In this document: piece after piece, positions 53,757 to 62,590 of the stretch
Layout of the letters: each line of letters opens with the position of its first letter
Numbering within the stretch: the stretch's first letter is position 1
DNA from: Bradyrhizobium sp. 200
GTDB taxonomy: Bacteria > Pseudomonadota > Alphaproteobacteria > Rhizobiales > Xanthobacteraceae
Length of the DNA: 64,000 bases
Assembly: GCF_023100945.1 (NCBI RefSeq)
Contig: NZ_CP064689.1
Location: 5,376,001-5,440,000 of the forward strand
Direction of reading: 5' to 3'
Notes under the pieces: generated by a model
Told to the model about the DNA's origin: nothing
The model's database searches: none
Seen by the model: only the letters and a program-made list of their open reading frames with translations
Made by a program: the position numbers and the translations under genes

Positions 53757-55922
53757 TCAGAGCAGGCCCGCGCCGCGCGCCCACTTGTACTTGGCACCCA
53801 GTACCTCGACCGGCAGTTCGGTCGAATAGGCATAGGCCGGGATACCGTTCTGGTAGAGATATTCGGCGGCCTCCTCGACCTCGACGTCGCCGGCGAGCGA
53901 AGCCACGATCGGCTTCACAAAACCCTTGGCCTCCATCTCCTTCTTTACCTCGACCATGTTGCGGGCGAACACCATCGGCGGCGTCACGATCGTGTGCCAG
54001 TAGCCGAGGATCAGCGAGTGGATGCGCTCGTCCGACAGGCCGAGCTTCACCGTGTTGACATAGGTGATCGGCGGCTCGCCGCCGGTGATGTCAACCGGAT
54101 TTCCGGCCGCGCCGAACGGCGGGATGAACTTGCGGAACGCCGCATCGAGATCCGGCGGCATGGTCATCAGCGACAGGCCGTTATCCACAACCGAGTCCGA
54201 CAGCAGCACGCCGGAGCCGCCCGCGCCGGTGATGATCAGGATGTTCTCGCCCTTCGGCGTGGGCAACACCGGCACGCCGCGGGCGAATTCGAGCAATTGC
54301 CGCAAAGACCGGGCGCGGATCACGCCGGACTGTGCGAACACGTCCTCATAGATCTTGTCGTTGCCCGCGAGCGCGCCGGTGTGCGACGATGCAGCCTTCG
54401 CTCCGGCCGAGGTGCGGCCTGCCTTGAGCACGATGACCGGCTTCTTCTTGGAGACGCGCTTGGCGGCCTCCGCGAAGGCACGGCCGTCCTTCAGGTCTTC
54501 GCAGTGCTGGGCAATGAGATTGGTGTTGGGGTCCTGCTCGAAGAAGGCGAGCAGATCGTCCTCATCGATATCGGACTTGTTGCCGAGGCCGACGATCGCG
54601 GAGACGCCCATCTTGGCGGAGCGCGAGAAGCCGATGATCGCCATGCCGATGCCGCCGGACTGCGACGACAGCGCCGCATGGCCCTTGACGTCGTAGGCGG
54701 TGCAGAACGTGGCGCAGAGATTGGCCGGGGTATAATAGAAGCCGTAGATGTTCGGCCCCATCAGGCGGATATTGTACTTCTTGCCGACCTCGACGATCTC
54801 GGCCTGCAGTTCCGGCGCGCCGGCTTCGGCAAAGCCCGACGGAATCAGGACAGCGCCCGGAATTTTCTTCTCGCCGCATTCGGCCAGCGCGCCTGCGACG
54901 AATTTCGCGGGGATCGCAAACACCGCCGTGTCGATCACGCCGGGTACATCCTTGACGCTCTTGTAGGCTTTGTAACCCAGGATGTCGGCGGCCTTCGGGT
55001 GGATCGGATAGATCTCGCCCTTGTAGCCGCCATTGATCAGGTTCTTCATCACGGAGTTGCCGATCTTGCCGTCCTCGGCGGAGGCGCCGATCACGGCAAC
55101 GCCCTTCGGCTGCATGATGCGGTTCATCGCGGCGACGATTTCTTCGGTCGGACGCGGCGCCGGGCGCGGCTTGTAATCGAAGTCGACGACGATGCGCACG
55201 TCGGCGGCGATCGCGTCTTTCTTGGTGGCGAACACCGGGTTGAGATCGAGTTCGACGATTTCGGGGAAGTCGCTGACGAGCTGCGACACTTTGACAATGA
55301 CGTCCGCCAGCGCGTCACGAGAGACCGGATCGCCGCCGCGCACGCCCTTCAGCATGTCATGGGCCTGGATGCCGTCGAGCATCGACAGGGCATCGTCCCT
55401 GGTGGCGGGCGCGAGACGGAAGGTGATGTCCTTCAGCACCTCGACCAGCACGCCGCCGAGGCCGAAGGCCACCAGCTTGCCGAACGAGCCGTCGGTGATG
55501 GAGCCGACGATGACCTCGGTGCCGCCGTCCAGCATCTGCTGGACCTGGATGCCCTCGATCTTGGCGTCAGCCTTATACTTCTTCGCATTGGCGAGAATGG
55601 TGTCGTAGGCCTTTTCCGCATCGGCTGCGGTCTTGAGACCGACCACGACGCCGCCGGCTTCGGTCTTGTGCAGAATATCCGGCGAGACGATCTTCATCAC
55701 CACCGGGAAGCCCATGGTTGATGCGAGCTTGGACGCTTCAGCGGCGGACTTGGCCACGCCTTCCTTCGGAACCGGGATGCCGTAGGCATCGCACACCAGC
55801 TTGCCTTCCGGCGCGGTGAGACTGGTGCGCTTCTCGGCTTTCACCGTGTCCAGCACCCGGCGGACAGCCTCGTGGGCGCCGGGCTCGGCGATCTTGCGGG
55901 CCGCATCTGCAGAATTTGACAT
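53757..55922 (-). CDS. ADP-forming acyl-CoA ligase (acetate-CoA ligase superfamily), permuted domain order
   Basis: The protein has 721 residues. An ATP-grasp domain comes first, at about residues 35-245 (DAYGIPVPKEGVAKSAAEAS, then DILHKTEAGGVVVGL and QQMLDGGTEVIVG). Next come the CoA-binding domain from about residue 268 (GVAVIGASAEDGKIGNSVMK) and the ligase domains with the phosphohistidine motif ASSHTGALAGND near residue 516. Many homologues have the CoA-binding part first. These enzymes link an acyl-CoA thioester to ADP/ATP. AGGAGG lies 6 bp ahead of the start. Divergence from gntR-oxc-frc suggests oxalate, formate or a related acid as substrate; this is inference. Confidence 0.87.
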   Translation of the reverse strand: MSNSADAARKIAEPGAHEAVRRVLDTVKAEKRTSLTAPEGKLVCDAYGIPVPKEGVAKSAAEASKLASTMGFPVVMKIVSPDILHKTEAGGVVVGLKTAADAEKAYDTILANAKKYKADAKIEGIQVQQMLDGGTEVIVGSITDGSFGKLVAFGLGGVLVEVLKDITFRLAPATRDDALSMLDGIQAHDMLKGVRGGDPVSRDALADVIVKVSQLVSDFPEIVELDLNPVFATKKDAIAADVRIVVDFDYKPRPAPRPTEEIVAAMNRIMQPKGVAVIGASAEDGKIGNSVMKNLINGGYKGEIYPIHPKAADILGYKAYKSVKDVPGVIDTAVFAIPAKFVAGALAECGEKKIPGAVLIPSGFAEAGAPELQAEIVEVGKKYNIRLMGPNIYGFYYTPANLCATFCTAYDVKGHAALSSQSGGIGMAIIGFSRSAKMGVSAIVGLGNKSDIDEDDLLAFFEQDPNTNLIAQHCEDLKDGRAFAEAAKRVSKKKPVIVLKAGRTSAGAKAASSHTGALAGNDKIYEDVFAQSGVIRARSLRQLLEFARGVPVLPTPKGENILIITGAGGSGVLLSDSVVDNGLSLMTMPPDLDAAFRKFIPPFGAAGNPVDITGGEPPITYVNTVKLGLSDERIHSLILGYWHTIVTPPMVFARNMVEVKKEMEAKGFVKPIVASLAGDVEVEEAAEYLYQNGIPAYAYSTELPVEVLGAKYKWARGAGLL

Positions 55923-55947
55923 TGGCTTCCTCCTGGGGCTAGTTTTA

Positions 55948-55964
55948 TGGCATTTGGTATGCCA
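55948..55964. promoter_or_regulatory. Operator copy 1 in the oxalate divergent promoter region
   Basis: TGGCATTTGGTATGCCA has dyad character (TGGCA ... TGCCA). It lies 9 bp downstream of TTGACA on the minus strand (55979-55974), over the expected -10 region of the ligase promoter. A copy matching 16 of 17 bases lies at 56029-56045. It is the likely binding site of the GntR protein encoded at 56106. Confidence 0.7.
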
Positions 55965-55973
55965 GAGATAAGA

Positions 55974-55985
55974 TTGTCAAGACAA
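55974..55985. promoter_or_regulatory. TTGTCAAGACAA palindrome containing the minus-strand -35
   Basis: This 12-bp perfect palindrome supplies TTGACA on the minus strand at 55979-55974 (reading TTGTCTTGACAA). It is the best -35 candidate for the ligase gene. No good -10 is visible because operator copy 1 occupies that place. Confidence 0.5.
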
Positions 55986-56019
55986 ACTATCGCGCAGAAA
56001 CAGCGAAAACACGGGCATC

Positions 56020-56045
56020 TTGACATTCTGGTATTTGGTATGCCA
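56020..56045 (+). promoter_or_regulatory. Plus-strand -35 box and operator copy 2
   Basis: A perfect TTGACA (56020-56025) is followed after 3 bp by TGGTATTTGGTATGCCA (56029-56045), which differs from operator copy 1 at one base. The site would block RNA polymerase at the gntR-oxc-frc promoter. No consensus -10 was identified; AATATT at 56048-56053 is the nearest. Confidence 0.7.
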
Positions 56046-56105
56046 AAAATATTCGGGTGTTTCTTCTGCTAAGAAGACGTCTCCAAAACAGGGAGGAGAC
56101 GAGTC

Positions 56106-56837
56106 GTGCCCGCACGTAAACAAACCAAGGCGCCGCCTGTCATGGCTGAGGCAGATATCGCAATCGTCCGGATTGCGCCCGAGACGAGCTTCAAGAACAA
56201 GGCCTATGAGGCCTTGAAGGAAGCTATTCTCAAGATGGACATCTATGCGACGCCCGAGCAGGTGATGCTCGACGAGCGCGCTTTGTCCGAGCGTCTCGGC
56301 GTCAGCCGCACCCCTATCCGCGAAGCCATCGCGATGCTTGAACAGGATGGCTTCGTCAAAACCGTGCCGCGCCGTGGCATCGTCGTGGTCCGCCGCACCA
56401 AGACCGAGATCGTCGACATGATCCGCGCCTGGGCCGCGCTCGAGAGCATGGCCGCACGCCTGATCACGACCACCGCGCGCAAGAAGGACATCACCGCGCT
56501 GCGCGACTTCTTCAAGGATTTTGGCAAGGATCGTCTGCCGCAGGATCATGTCGAGGAATACTCCAAGGCCAATATCGCGTTCCATCAGGCGCTGATCTCG
56601 CTGTCGGAGTCGCCGGTGCTGGTGGATATGACCAACGATATCCTGCTGCACGTGCGCGGCTACCGGCAACTGACCATCGGGCGGAAAGACCGCACCGCGA
56701 CCTCGCTGCCCGAGCATCTCGCGATCATCGAGGCGCTGGAAGCACGCGACACCGAACTCGCCGAGAAACGCGCGCGCGACCACACGCTGGGCCTTGCCGC
56801 CTACGTCGAGGCGCATGGGCAGGAACTCTTTAGCTAA
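56106..56837 (+). CDS. GntR-family regulator (FCD type) of the oxalate locus
   Basis: The protein has 243 residues with a GTG start preceded by GGGAGGAG. The winged helix covers residues 28-95 ([20 protein letters not shown]). FCD helices follow ([20 protein letters not shown] and [20 protein letters not shown]). It precedes oxc by 67 bp on the same strand and is divergent from the ligase gene. Two near-identical 17-mers in its own promoter region make autoregulation, and control of oxc, frc and the ligase gene, likely. The effector may be oxalate, oxalyl-CoA or formyl-CoA, but it is unknown. Confidence 0.9.
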   Translation: MPARKQTKAPPVMAEADIAIVRIAPETSFKNKAYEALKEAILKMDIYATPEQVMLDERALSERLGVSRTPIREAIAMLEQDGFVKTVPRRGIVVVRRTKTEIVDMIRAWAALESMAARLITTTARKKDITALRDFFKDFGKDRLPQDHVEEYSKANIAFHQALISLSESPVLVDMTNDILLHVRGYRQLTIGRKDRTATSLPEHLAIIEALEARDTELAEKRARDHTLGLAAYVEAHGQELFS

Positions 56838-56904
56838 GACGCAACTTCGCACCAGAAGACGACGAAAAATCGTCCGAACCAAAACGATCAGGGAGATGAA
56901 GCCC

Positions 56905-58647
56905 ATGCTGAATACCGCGACCAAGTCCGAAGCACCGGGCACCGAGCAAGAGCTGACGCAAGAACTGACAGATGGCTTTCATCTCGTCATCGATGCGCTC
57001 AAGCTCAACGGCATCAACACCATCTATGGTGTGCCGGGCATCCCGATCACCGACCTTGGACGCATGATGCAGGCCGAGGGCATTCGCGTATTGTCGTTCC
57101 GCCACGAGCAGAATGCCGGCTATGCAGCCTCGATCGCCGGCTACCTGACCAAGAAACCGGGCGTCTGCCTCACCGTCTCGGCGCCCGGCTTCCTCAACGG
57201 CCTGACCGCGCTGGCCCACGCCACCACCAACTGCTTCCCGATGATCCTGATCTCCGGCTCCTCCGAGCGCGAAATCGTCGACCTGCAGCAGGGCGACTAT
57301 GAAGAGATGGACCAGCTTGCGATCGCCAAGCCGCTCTGCAAGGCGGCCTTCCGCGTCCTGCATGCCGCGGACATCGGCATCGGCCTCGCCCGCGCGATCC
57401 GTGCCGCCGTCTCGGGCCGCCCGGGCGGCGTCTATCTCGACCTGCCGGCCAAACTTTTCGGCCAGGTGATGGATGCGGCTGCCGGCGCAAAGTCGCTGGT
57501 GAAGGTGATCGACGCAGCCCCTGCCCAGATCCCTGCCCCGTCGGCCGTCAAGCGCGCGCTCGACGTGCTCAAGGGTGCAAAGCGCCCCCTCATCATTCTC
57601 GGCAAGGGCGCCGCCTATGCGCAGGCCGACGACGAGATCCGCGCCTTCGTCGAAAAGTCCGGCGCACCGTTCCTGCAGATGAGCATGGCCAAGGGCCTCC
57701 TGCCCGACACGCATGCGCAGTCGGCCGGTGCGGCACGCTCGACCGTGCTGAAGGACGCCGACGTCGTCATGCTGATCGGCGCCCGCCTCAACTGGCTGCT
57801 GTCGCACGGTAAAGGCAAGACCTGGGGCGATGCGCCCAAAAAATTCATCCAGATCGACATCGAGCCGAAAGAAATGGACTCCAACGTCGAGATCGTGGCC
57901 CCCGTGGTCGGCGATATCGGCTCCTGCGTCTCCGCGCTCCTCGAAGGCATGGGCGGAAGCTGGTCCGCTGCGCCGGCTGACTGGGTCAACACCGTCAACA
58001 AGAAGCGTGATGACAACGTTGCCAAGATGGCGCCGAAGCTGATGAGCAACGCCTCGCCGATGGATTATCACGGCGCACTCGGCGCGCTCCGCACCATCAT
58101 CAAGGAGCGGCCAGACGCCATTCTTGTCAACGAAGGCGCCAATACGCTCGACCTCGCCCGCGGCGTCATCGACATGTACAAGCCGCGCAAGCGGCTCGAT
58201 GTCGGCACCTGGGGCGTGATGGGCATCGGCATGGGCTATTCGATCGCGGCCGCCGTCGAGACCGGCAAGCCGGTGCTCGCGATCGAGGGCGACTCGGCCT
58301 TCGGTTTCTCCGGCATGGAGATCGAGACCATCTGCCGCTACCAGCTTCCGGTCTGCATCGTCGTCTTCAACAATGACGGCATCTATCGCGGCACCGACGT
58401 CAATGCGGGCGGCTCCGATCCGGCGACGACGGTGTTCGTCAAGGGCTCGCGCTACGACAAGATGATGGAAGCCTTCGGCGGCGTCGGTATCAACGCCACC
58501 TCCCCTGACGAGCTGAAGCGCGCCGTCAACGAGGCGATGGATTCCGGCAGGCCAACGCTCATCAACGCGGTGATCGATCCGGCGGCCGGTTCCGAGAGCG
58601 GCCGTATCGGCAACCTCAACCCGCAAAGCGTTCTGAAAAAGAAGTGA
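56905..58647 (+). CDS. oxc: Oxalyl-CoA decarboxylase
   Basis: The protein has 580 residues (Oxalobacter Oxc 568). The N-terminal ThDP domain has [20 protein letters not shown] and the catalytic Glu in [13 protein letters not shown]. The C-terminal ThDP motif is [20 protein letters not shown] through [14 protein letters not shown]. It decarboxylates oxalyl-CoA to formyl-CoA and CO2. The ATG at 56905 is preferred because GGGAG lies at a proper distance; 56896 is an in-frame alternative. It follows gntR and precedes frc across a 158-bp repeat-bearing spacer. Confidence 0.96.
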   Translation: MLNTATKSEAPGTEQELTQELTDGFHLVIDALKLNGINTIYGVPGIPITDLGRMMQAEGIRVLSFRHEQNAGYAASIAGYLTKKPGVCLTVSAPGFLNGLTALAHATTNCFPMILISGSSEREIVDLQQGDYEEMDQLAIAKPLCKAAFRVLHAADIGIGLARAIRAAVSGRPGGVYLDLPAKLFGQVMDAAAGAKSLVKVIDAAPAQIPAPSAVKRALDVLKGAKRPLIILGKGAAYAQADDEIRAFVEKSGAPFLQMSMAKGLLPDTHAQSAGAARSTVLKDADVVMLIGARLNWLLSHGKGKTWGDAPKKFIQIDIEPKEMDSNVEIVAPVVGDIGSCVSALLEGMGGSWSAAPADWVNTVNKKRDDNVAKMAPKLMSNASPMDYHGALGALRTIIKERPDAILVNEGANTLDLARGVIDMYKPRKRLDVGTWGVMGIGMGYSIAAAVETGKPVLAIEGDSAFGFSGMEIETICRYQLPVCIVVFNNDGIYRGTDVNAGGSDPATTVFVKGSRYDKMMEAFGGVGINATSPDELKRAVNEAMDSGRPTLINAVIDPAAGSESGRIGNLNPQSVLKKK

Positions 58648-58664
58648 ACAGATCAACCCATCGG

Positions 58665-58778
58665 CGTCATTCCCCGCGCAGGCGGGGAATCCAGTACCCG
58701 CCGAACTATCGTGTGACGAAGGCTGTGCCCGACTGAACCGACGGTGATTACTGGATGCCCGCCTTCGCGGGCATGACG
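58665..58778. repeat. Inverted repeat of the CGTCAT...CCAGTA type between oxc and frc
   Basis: CGTCATTCCCCGCGCAGGCG at 58665 (through CCAGTA at 58696) is mirrored by TACTGGATGCCCGCC ending in CATGACG at 58778. Each arm also folds into its own small hairpin. Similar dispersed elements (GTCATGCCCGCGAAGGCGGG type) are common in rhizobial genomes, to my recollection. It may affect relative oxc/frc mRNA levels. Confidence 0.8.
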
Positions 58779-58805
58779 GCAACAGATAGTAAGAGGAGAG
58801 AACAT

Positions 58806-60083
58806 ATGTCTAAGGCGCTTACGGGCGTTCGCATTCTTGATTTCACCCACGTTCAGTCGGGTCCGACCTGCACGCAATTGCTGGCCTGGTTCGGCGCCGA
58901 CGTGATCAAGGTCGAGCGCCCCGGCGTCGGCGACATCACGCGTGGCCAGTTGCAGGACATTCCCAACGTGGACAGCCTGTATTTCACCATGCTCAACCAC
59001 AACAAGCGCTCGATCACGCTCGACACCAAGAACCCGAAGGGCAAGGAAGTCCTCACCGCCCTGATCAAGAGCTGCGACGTGCTGGTCGAAAACTTCGGCC
59101 CCGGCGTGCTCGACCGCATGGGCTTTCCCTGGGAGAAGATCCAGGCGATCAACCCGAAGATGATCGTGGCCTCGATCAAGGGCTTTGGCCCCGGTCCCTA
59201 CGAGGACTGCAAGGTCTATGAGAACGTCGCCCAGTGCACCGGCGGCGCGGCCTCGACCACCGGCTTCCGCGACGGCCTGCCGCTGGTCACCGGCGCGCAG
59301 ATCGGCGACAGCGGCACGGGCCTGCATCTCGCACTCGGCATCGTCACCGCGCTCTATCAGCGCACCGTCACCGGCAAGGGCCAGAAGGTCACGGCCGCGA
59401 TGCAGGACGGCGTGCTCAACCTCGCGCGCGTCAAGCTGCGCGATCAGCAGCGCCTCGCCCACGGCCCGCTGAAGGAATACAGCCAGTATGGCGAAGGCAT
59501 TCCGTTCGGCGACGCGGTGCCGCGCGCCGGCAACGATTCAGGCGGCGGCCAGCCCGGCCGCATCGTCAAGTGCAAGGGCTGGGAGACCGATCCCAACGCT
59601 TACCTCTATTTCATCACCCAGGCGCCAGTGTGGGAGAAGATCTGCGACGTGATCGGCGAGCCCGCCTGGAAGACCCATCCCGACTACGCCAAGCCGCCTG
59701 CCCGGCTGTCGCGCCTGAACGAAATCTTTGCGCGGATCGAGCAGTGGACGATGACGAAGACCAAGTTCGAGGCGATGGAGATCCTCAACAAGGACGACAT
59801 CCCCTGCGGCCCGATCCTGTCGATGAAGGAGATCATCGAGGACCAGTCGCTGCGCGCCACCGGCACCGTGGTCGAGGTCGATCATCCGACCCGCGGCAAG
59901 TACATCTCGGTTGGCAATCCGATCAAGCTGTCGGACTCACCGAGCGAAGTGACGCGTTCGCCGCTGCTCGGCGAGCACACCGACGAGATCCTGCGCCAGG
60001 TTCTCGGCTTCTCGGACCACCAGGTGGCCGAAATCCACGATTCCGGCGCGCTGGACCCGCCGCGGAAGCAGGCGGCCGAATAA
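58806..60083 (+). CDS. frc: Formyl-CoA:oxalate CoA-transferase
   Basis: The protein has 425 residues (Oxalobacter Frc 428). It is a class III CoA-transferase: [20 protein letters not shown] at the start, the catalytic Asp in [14 protein letters not shown] near residue 168, and the glycine-rich loop DSGGGQPGR near residue 250. It moves CoA from formyl-CoA to oxalate, feeding Oxc. AGAGGAGAG precedes the start at 58806. A strong terminator follows 30 bp after the stop, which closes the gntR-oxc-frc unit. Confidence 0.96.
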   Translation: MSKALTGVRILDFTHVQSGPTCTQLLAWFGADVIKVERPGVGDITRGQLQDIPNVDSLYFTMLNHNKRSITLDTKNPKGKEVLTALIKSCDVLVENFGPGVLDRMGFPWEKIQAINPKMIVASIKGFGPGPYEDCKVYENVAQCTGGAASTTGFRDGLPLVTGAQIGDSGTGLHLALGIVTALYQRTVTGKGQKVTAAMQDGVLNLARVKLRDQQRLAHGPLKEYSQYGEGIPFGDAVPRAGNDSGGGQPGRIVKCKGWETDPNAYLYFITQAPVWEKICDVIGEPAWKTHPDYAKPPARLSRLNEIFARIEQWTMTKTKFEAMEILNKDDIPCGPILSMKEIIEDQSLRATGTVVEVDHPTRGKYISVGNPIKLSDSPSEVTRSPLLGEHTDEILRQVLGFSDHQVAEIHDSGALDPPRKQAAE

Positions 60084-60112
60084 GCCGCCCCTTCGGAGAA
60101 CACAAAATGCCA

Positions 60113-60139
60113 GGCCGCCGGTTTCCGGCGGCCTTTTTT
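60113..60139 (+). terminator. Intrinsic terminator after frc
   Basis: GGCCGCCGG-TTT-CCGGCGGCC (60113-60133) is a perfect 9-bp stem followed by T6. Confidence 0.95.
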
Positions 60140-60180
60140 GATTCTGGGATGTTCTGTCTGGAATGCCATCTTCGTCAACT

Positions 60181-60216
60181 TTGCTGCAATGCAACCGGAC
60201 AATTGCTGCCATGCAA
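60181..60216. promoter_or_regulatory. Two TTGCTGCNATGCAA direct repeats, 22 bp apart
   Basis: TTGCTGCAATGCAA (60181-60194) and TTGCTGCCATGCAA (60203-60216) differ at one base. Their spacing is about two helical turns, and each has TTGC...GCAA dyad ends. They lie just upstream of the candidate promoter of the microprotein gene, as expected for an activator or a second repressor. Confidence 0.55.
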
Positions 60217-60225
60217 ACAAACCTG

Positions 60226-60254
60226 TTGTAGCTGGCATCTGGTATACATAAATT
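60226..60254 (+). promoter_or_regulatory. Candidate promoter with degenerate oxalate-operator copy 3
   Basis: TTGTAG (60226-60231) and TAAATT (60249-60254) are separated by 17 bp. Between them lies TGGCATCTGGTATACAT (60233-60249), matching 13 of 17 bases of the operator at 55948. It is the likely promoter of the 45-residue microprotein gene. Confidence 0.5.
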
Positions 60255-60305
60255 GTTCCCAGATCACGAAGCGGAATGGTTCCGCGCCAAGAAAAGGGGA
60301 CAAAC

Positions 60306-60443
60306 ATGTCCAAGACTGCACCGATCAGCCTCCTGCCCTCCAGCACCCTGTTCGGCCGCCTGATGGCTTCCATCGACCGCCTGCTGACTGCCAGCAGCCG
60401 CATTGCGATCCGCAACGGCGACCTCCCCCGCTTCGGTCTCTGA
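60306..60443 (+). CDS. 45-residue basic microprotein
   Basis: An ATG preceded by AAGGGGA at about 6 bp opens a 46-codon frame with typical codon usage. The product is an amphipathic, basic helix (TLFGRLMASIDRLLTASSRI) and a conserved-looking end AIRNGDLPRFGL. I recall related short proteins ending in IRNGD-x-PYFGL in Bradyrhizobium, but no function. It has its own candidate promoter and a strong terminator, so it is monocistronic. It sits between frc and the Tct transporter. Confidence 0.75.
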   Translation: MSKTAPISLLPSSTLFGRLMASIDRLLTASSRIAIRNGDLPRFGL

Positions 60444-60514
60444 GCCTTAAAATACAGCACTTCTGAGAACAGGCGCGATCAGACGAACAACCTCGCCTTC
60501 AATGATTTCGACCA

Positions 60515-60544
60515 ATGGCCCCGGCTTCCGGGGCCATTTTTTTG
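60515..60544 (+). terminator. Intrinsic terminator of the microprotein gene
   Basis: ATGGCCCCGG-CTT-CCGGGGCCAT (60515-60537) is a perfect 10-bp stem followed by a T7 run. Confidence 0.95.
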
Positions 60545-60968
60545 TTTGCAGCCCGCCGCCGGCTTTTACCAACATCTGCGACAAATCAGCCGGGGGGGCG
60601 TCCGGACGCAATATCCAGTTGCTTCCTGGCATATCGCATACAAAGATGCGTTCAACAGCGCTCGGACCAAACCAGAGCGCTTTGGGAGGTGGGGCCGTGC
60701 AGTCCAAAGGGACAGTCAGGGCGATGGGGCGAAGGGCGCGGACGATCTCGCGCGCCGCTTCCTGTATTCCACAACTCCACCATTGGCCGAAAGGAGCGGA
60801 TGCCGCTCCGGTTGGTCCCTCCTACAATTCGAGCTTGCAATCGTTGCACGAATGGAACCGTTGCGGTGTGACGGTCTTGAGTGCGAGAACGCCCCCTTGG
60901 GACGGTCGGAATAAATGAACAAGCCGGCAACAGACCGGCGTAACGATAATTGGATGGGAGTGAATCAA
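60545..60968. other. Long untranslated region ahead of tctC
   Basis: Several overlapping frames exist, but none has good codon usage or a start context, so no gene is called. TGGCATATCGCATACAA (60627-60643) matches 12 of 17 bases of the oxalate operator consensus and is the only regulatory-looking site seen. The region could hold the tct promoter and a long leader. Confidence 0.4.
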
Positions 60969-61982
60969 ATGAAACATGCTGCACATACTGCGTTGGGGGC
61001 ACTTGCCGCGTTATGCACGGTCGGGATTTCTTTTCCTGCGACCGCCGCATGGGAGCCGGTGCGACCCGTCGAATTCATCGTTCCTGCCGGCACCGGCGGC
61101 GGCGCCGATCAGATGGCTCGGACGATCCAGGGCATCGTTACCAAGCACAATCTGATGAAGCAGCCTCTGGTCGTCATCAACAAGTCGGGCGGTGCCGGCG
61201 GTGAAGGCTTCCTCGACGTCAAGGGATCGGGCGGAAATCCGCACAAGATCATCATCACGCTTTCCAACCTCTTCACCACCCCGCTCGCGACGGGCATTCC
61301 ATTTAGCTTTAAGGACCTCACGCCGGTAGCCATGCTGGCGCTCGACGAGTTCGTGCTGTGGGTGAATGCGGAGAAGCCCTACAAGACGGCGAAAGAGTAC
61401 GTCGATGCGGTGAAGGCCGCTCCCCCCGGCTCCATGAAGATGGGCGGCACCGGCTCGAAGCAGGAAGACCAGATCATTACGGTCGCGGTCGAAAAGGCCA
61501 CCGGCAGCAAGTTCACCTACATTCCCTACAAGGGCGGCGGTGAAGTCGCCGTTCAACTGGTCGGCAACCATCTCGATTCCACCGTCAACAATCCGATCGA
61601 GGCCGTCGCGCAATGGCGCGGTGGCAAGCTGCGTCCGCTCTGCGTGTTCGACGCGCAGCCGATGAACTATGACGAGCAGATCGCGGATGGCAAAAGCTGG
61701 AAGGACATTCCGACCTGCAAGTCGCAGGGCCTCGACATGGAATACCTGATGCTGCGCGGCATCTTCATGTCGCCCAGGGCGACGAAGGACCAGATCGAAT
61801 ATTACGTCGAGCTGTTCAAGAAAGTTCGCGCCACGCCCGAGTGGCAGGATTTCATGAAGAGTGGCGCGTTCAACACGACCTTCCTGACCGGGGCCGACTA
61901 CGCCAAATGGGTCGAGGTCGAGGAGAAGCGTCACGAGGCTCTGATGAAGGACGCCGGTTTCCTTGCGGCCGCAGGAAACTGA
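60969..61982 (+). CDS. tctC: Tripartite tricarboxylate transporter receptor TctC (Bug family)
   Basis: The protein has 337 residues. The signal peptide is HTALGALAALCTVGISFPAT, cleaved after TAA. Family features are VEFIVPAGTGGGADQMART, VVINKSGGAGGEGFLDV and YIPYKGGGEVAVQLVGNH. It is the periplasmic solute receptor of the transporter encoded by the next two genes. GGGAG lies 8 bp before the ATG. Position after gntR-oxc-frc makes oxalate or another small dicarboxylate the likely ligand; this is inferred. Confidence 0.92.
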   Translation: MKHAAHTALGALAALCTVGISFPATAAWEPVRPVEFIVPAGTGGGADQMARTIQGIVTKHNLMKQPLVVINKSGGAGGEGFLDVKGSGGNPHKIIITLSNLFTTPLATGIPFSFKDLTPVAMLALDEFVLWVNAEKPYKTAKEYVDAVKAAPPGSMKMGGTGSKQEDQIITVAVEKATGSKFTYIPYKGGGEVAVQLVGNHLDSTVNNPIEAVAQWRGGKLRPLCVFDAQPMNYDEQIADGKSWKDIPTCKSQGLDMEYLMLRGIFMSPRATKDQIEYYVELFKKVRATPEWQDFMKSGAFNTTFLTGADYAKWVEVEEKRHEALMKDAGFLAAAGN

Positions 61983-62065
61983 CCGGAACGAACGATCGAC
62001 CCAGCACGACCGCAACCCCGATGCCGGGCCTTAAGGCCACAGGCCCGGTTTCGCATGGAGTTTTG

Positions 62066-62563
62066 ATGACCACAGGCAGCTCAAGCAACGCCGGCCCCAC
62101 CCACAAGCTGGTAGAGGCAGGGATCACGCTCCTGATCGCCCTTTTCGGCGTGATCGTTATCGTCGGCAGCCTGAAGGCCGGCATCAATTGGGGAGCGGAA
62201 GGCCCGCGCGCCGGCTTCTTTCCGTTCTACATCGGAATCTTTATCGTCGCTTCGAGCGGGATAAATCTGTGGAACGGATTGCGCGAAGACAATGACGCGC
62301 TGTTCGCGGAATGGGGACAGCTTCGCCAGGTGATGAGCGTCGTCGTTCCGACCGCGATCTATGTCGGCGCCATGCCGTTCACCGGGCTGTATCTCGCTTC
62401 GATCGTCTTCATTGCATGGTTCATGCGATGGCTGGGCAAGTATCCCTGGCTAACCGTGCTGGCGGTCTCGCTCGGCATGCCCATCGTCACCTACTTCATT
62501 TTCGAGCGCTGGTTTCTGGTTCCCCTTCCCAAGGGACCGGTCGAAGAGTGGCTCGGTCTTTAA
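62066..62563 (+). CDS. tctB: Tripartite tricarboxylate transporter small membrane subunit TctB
   Basis: The protein has 165 residues and four membrane helices (LVEAGITLLIALFGVIVIVG first). The family-typical GPRAGFFPFYIGIFIV lies near residue 45. It ends PLPKGPVEEWLGL, as many TctB proteins do. It sits between tctC and tctA, 27 bp before the latter. Confidence 0.92.
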   Translation: MTTGSSSNAGPTHKLVEAGITLLIALFGVIVIVGSLKAGINWGAEGPRAGFFPFYIGIFIVASSGINLWNGLREDNDALFAEWGQLRQVMSVVVPTAIYVGAMPFTGLYLASIVFIAWFMRWLGKYPWLTVLAVSLGMPIVTYFIFERWFLVPLPKGPVEEWLGL

Positions 62564-62590
62564 ATTACTCGCAGCGTCAGGATCTCGGGG

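Noticed and set aside
53643..55721. A 692-codon plus-strand open frame
   Set aside because: It is antisense to the acyl-CoA ligase, which has clear family motifs and a good ribosome site.
56830..58782. A 650-codon minus-strand open frame
   Set aside because: It is antisense to oxc with no protein-like motifs.
60502..60918. A 138-codon plus-strand frame ahead of tctC
   Set aside because: It begins inside the microprotein terminator, overlaps two other open frames of equal quality, and has poor codon usage and no domain.
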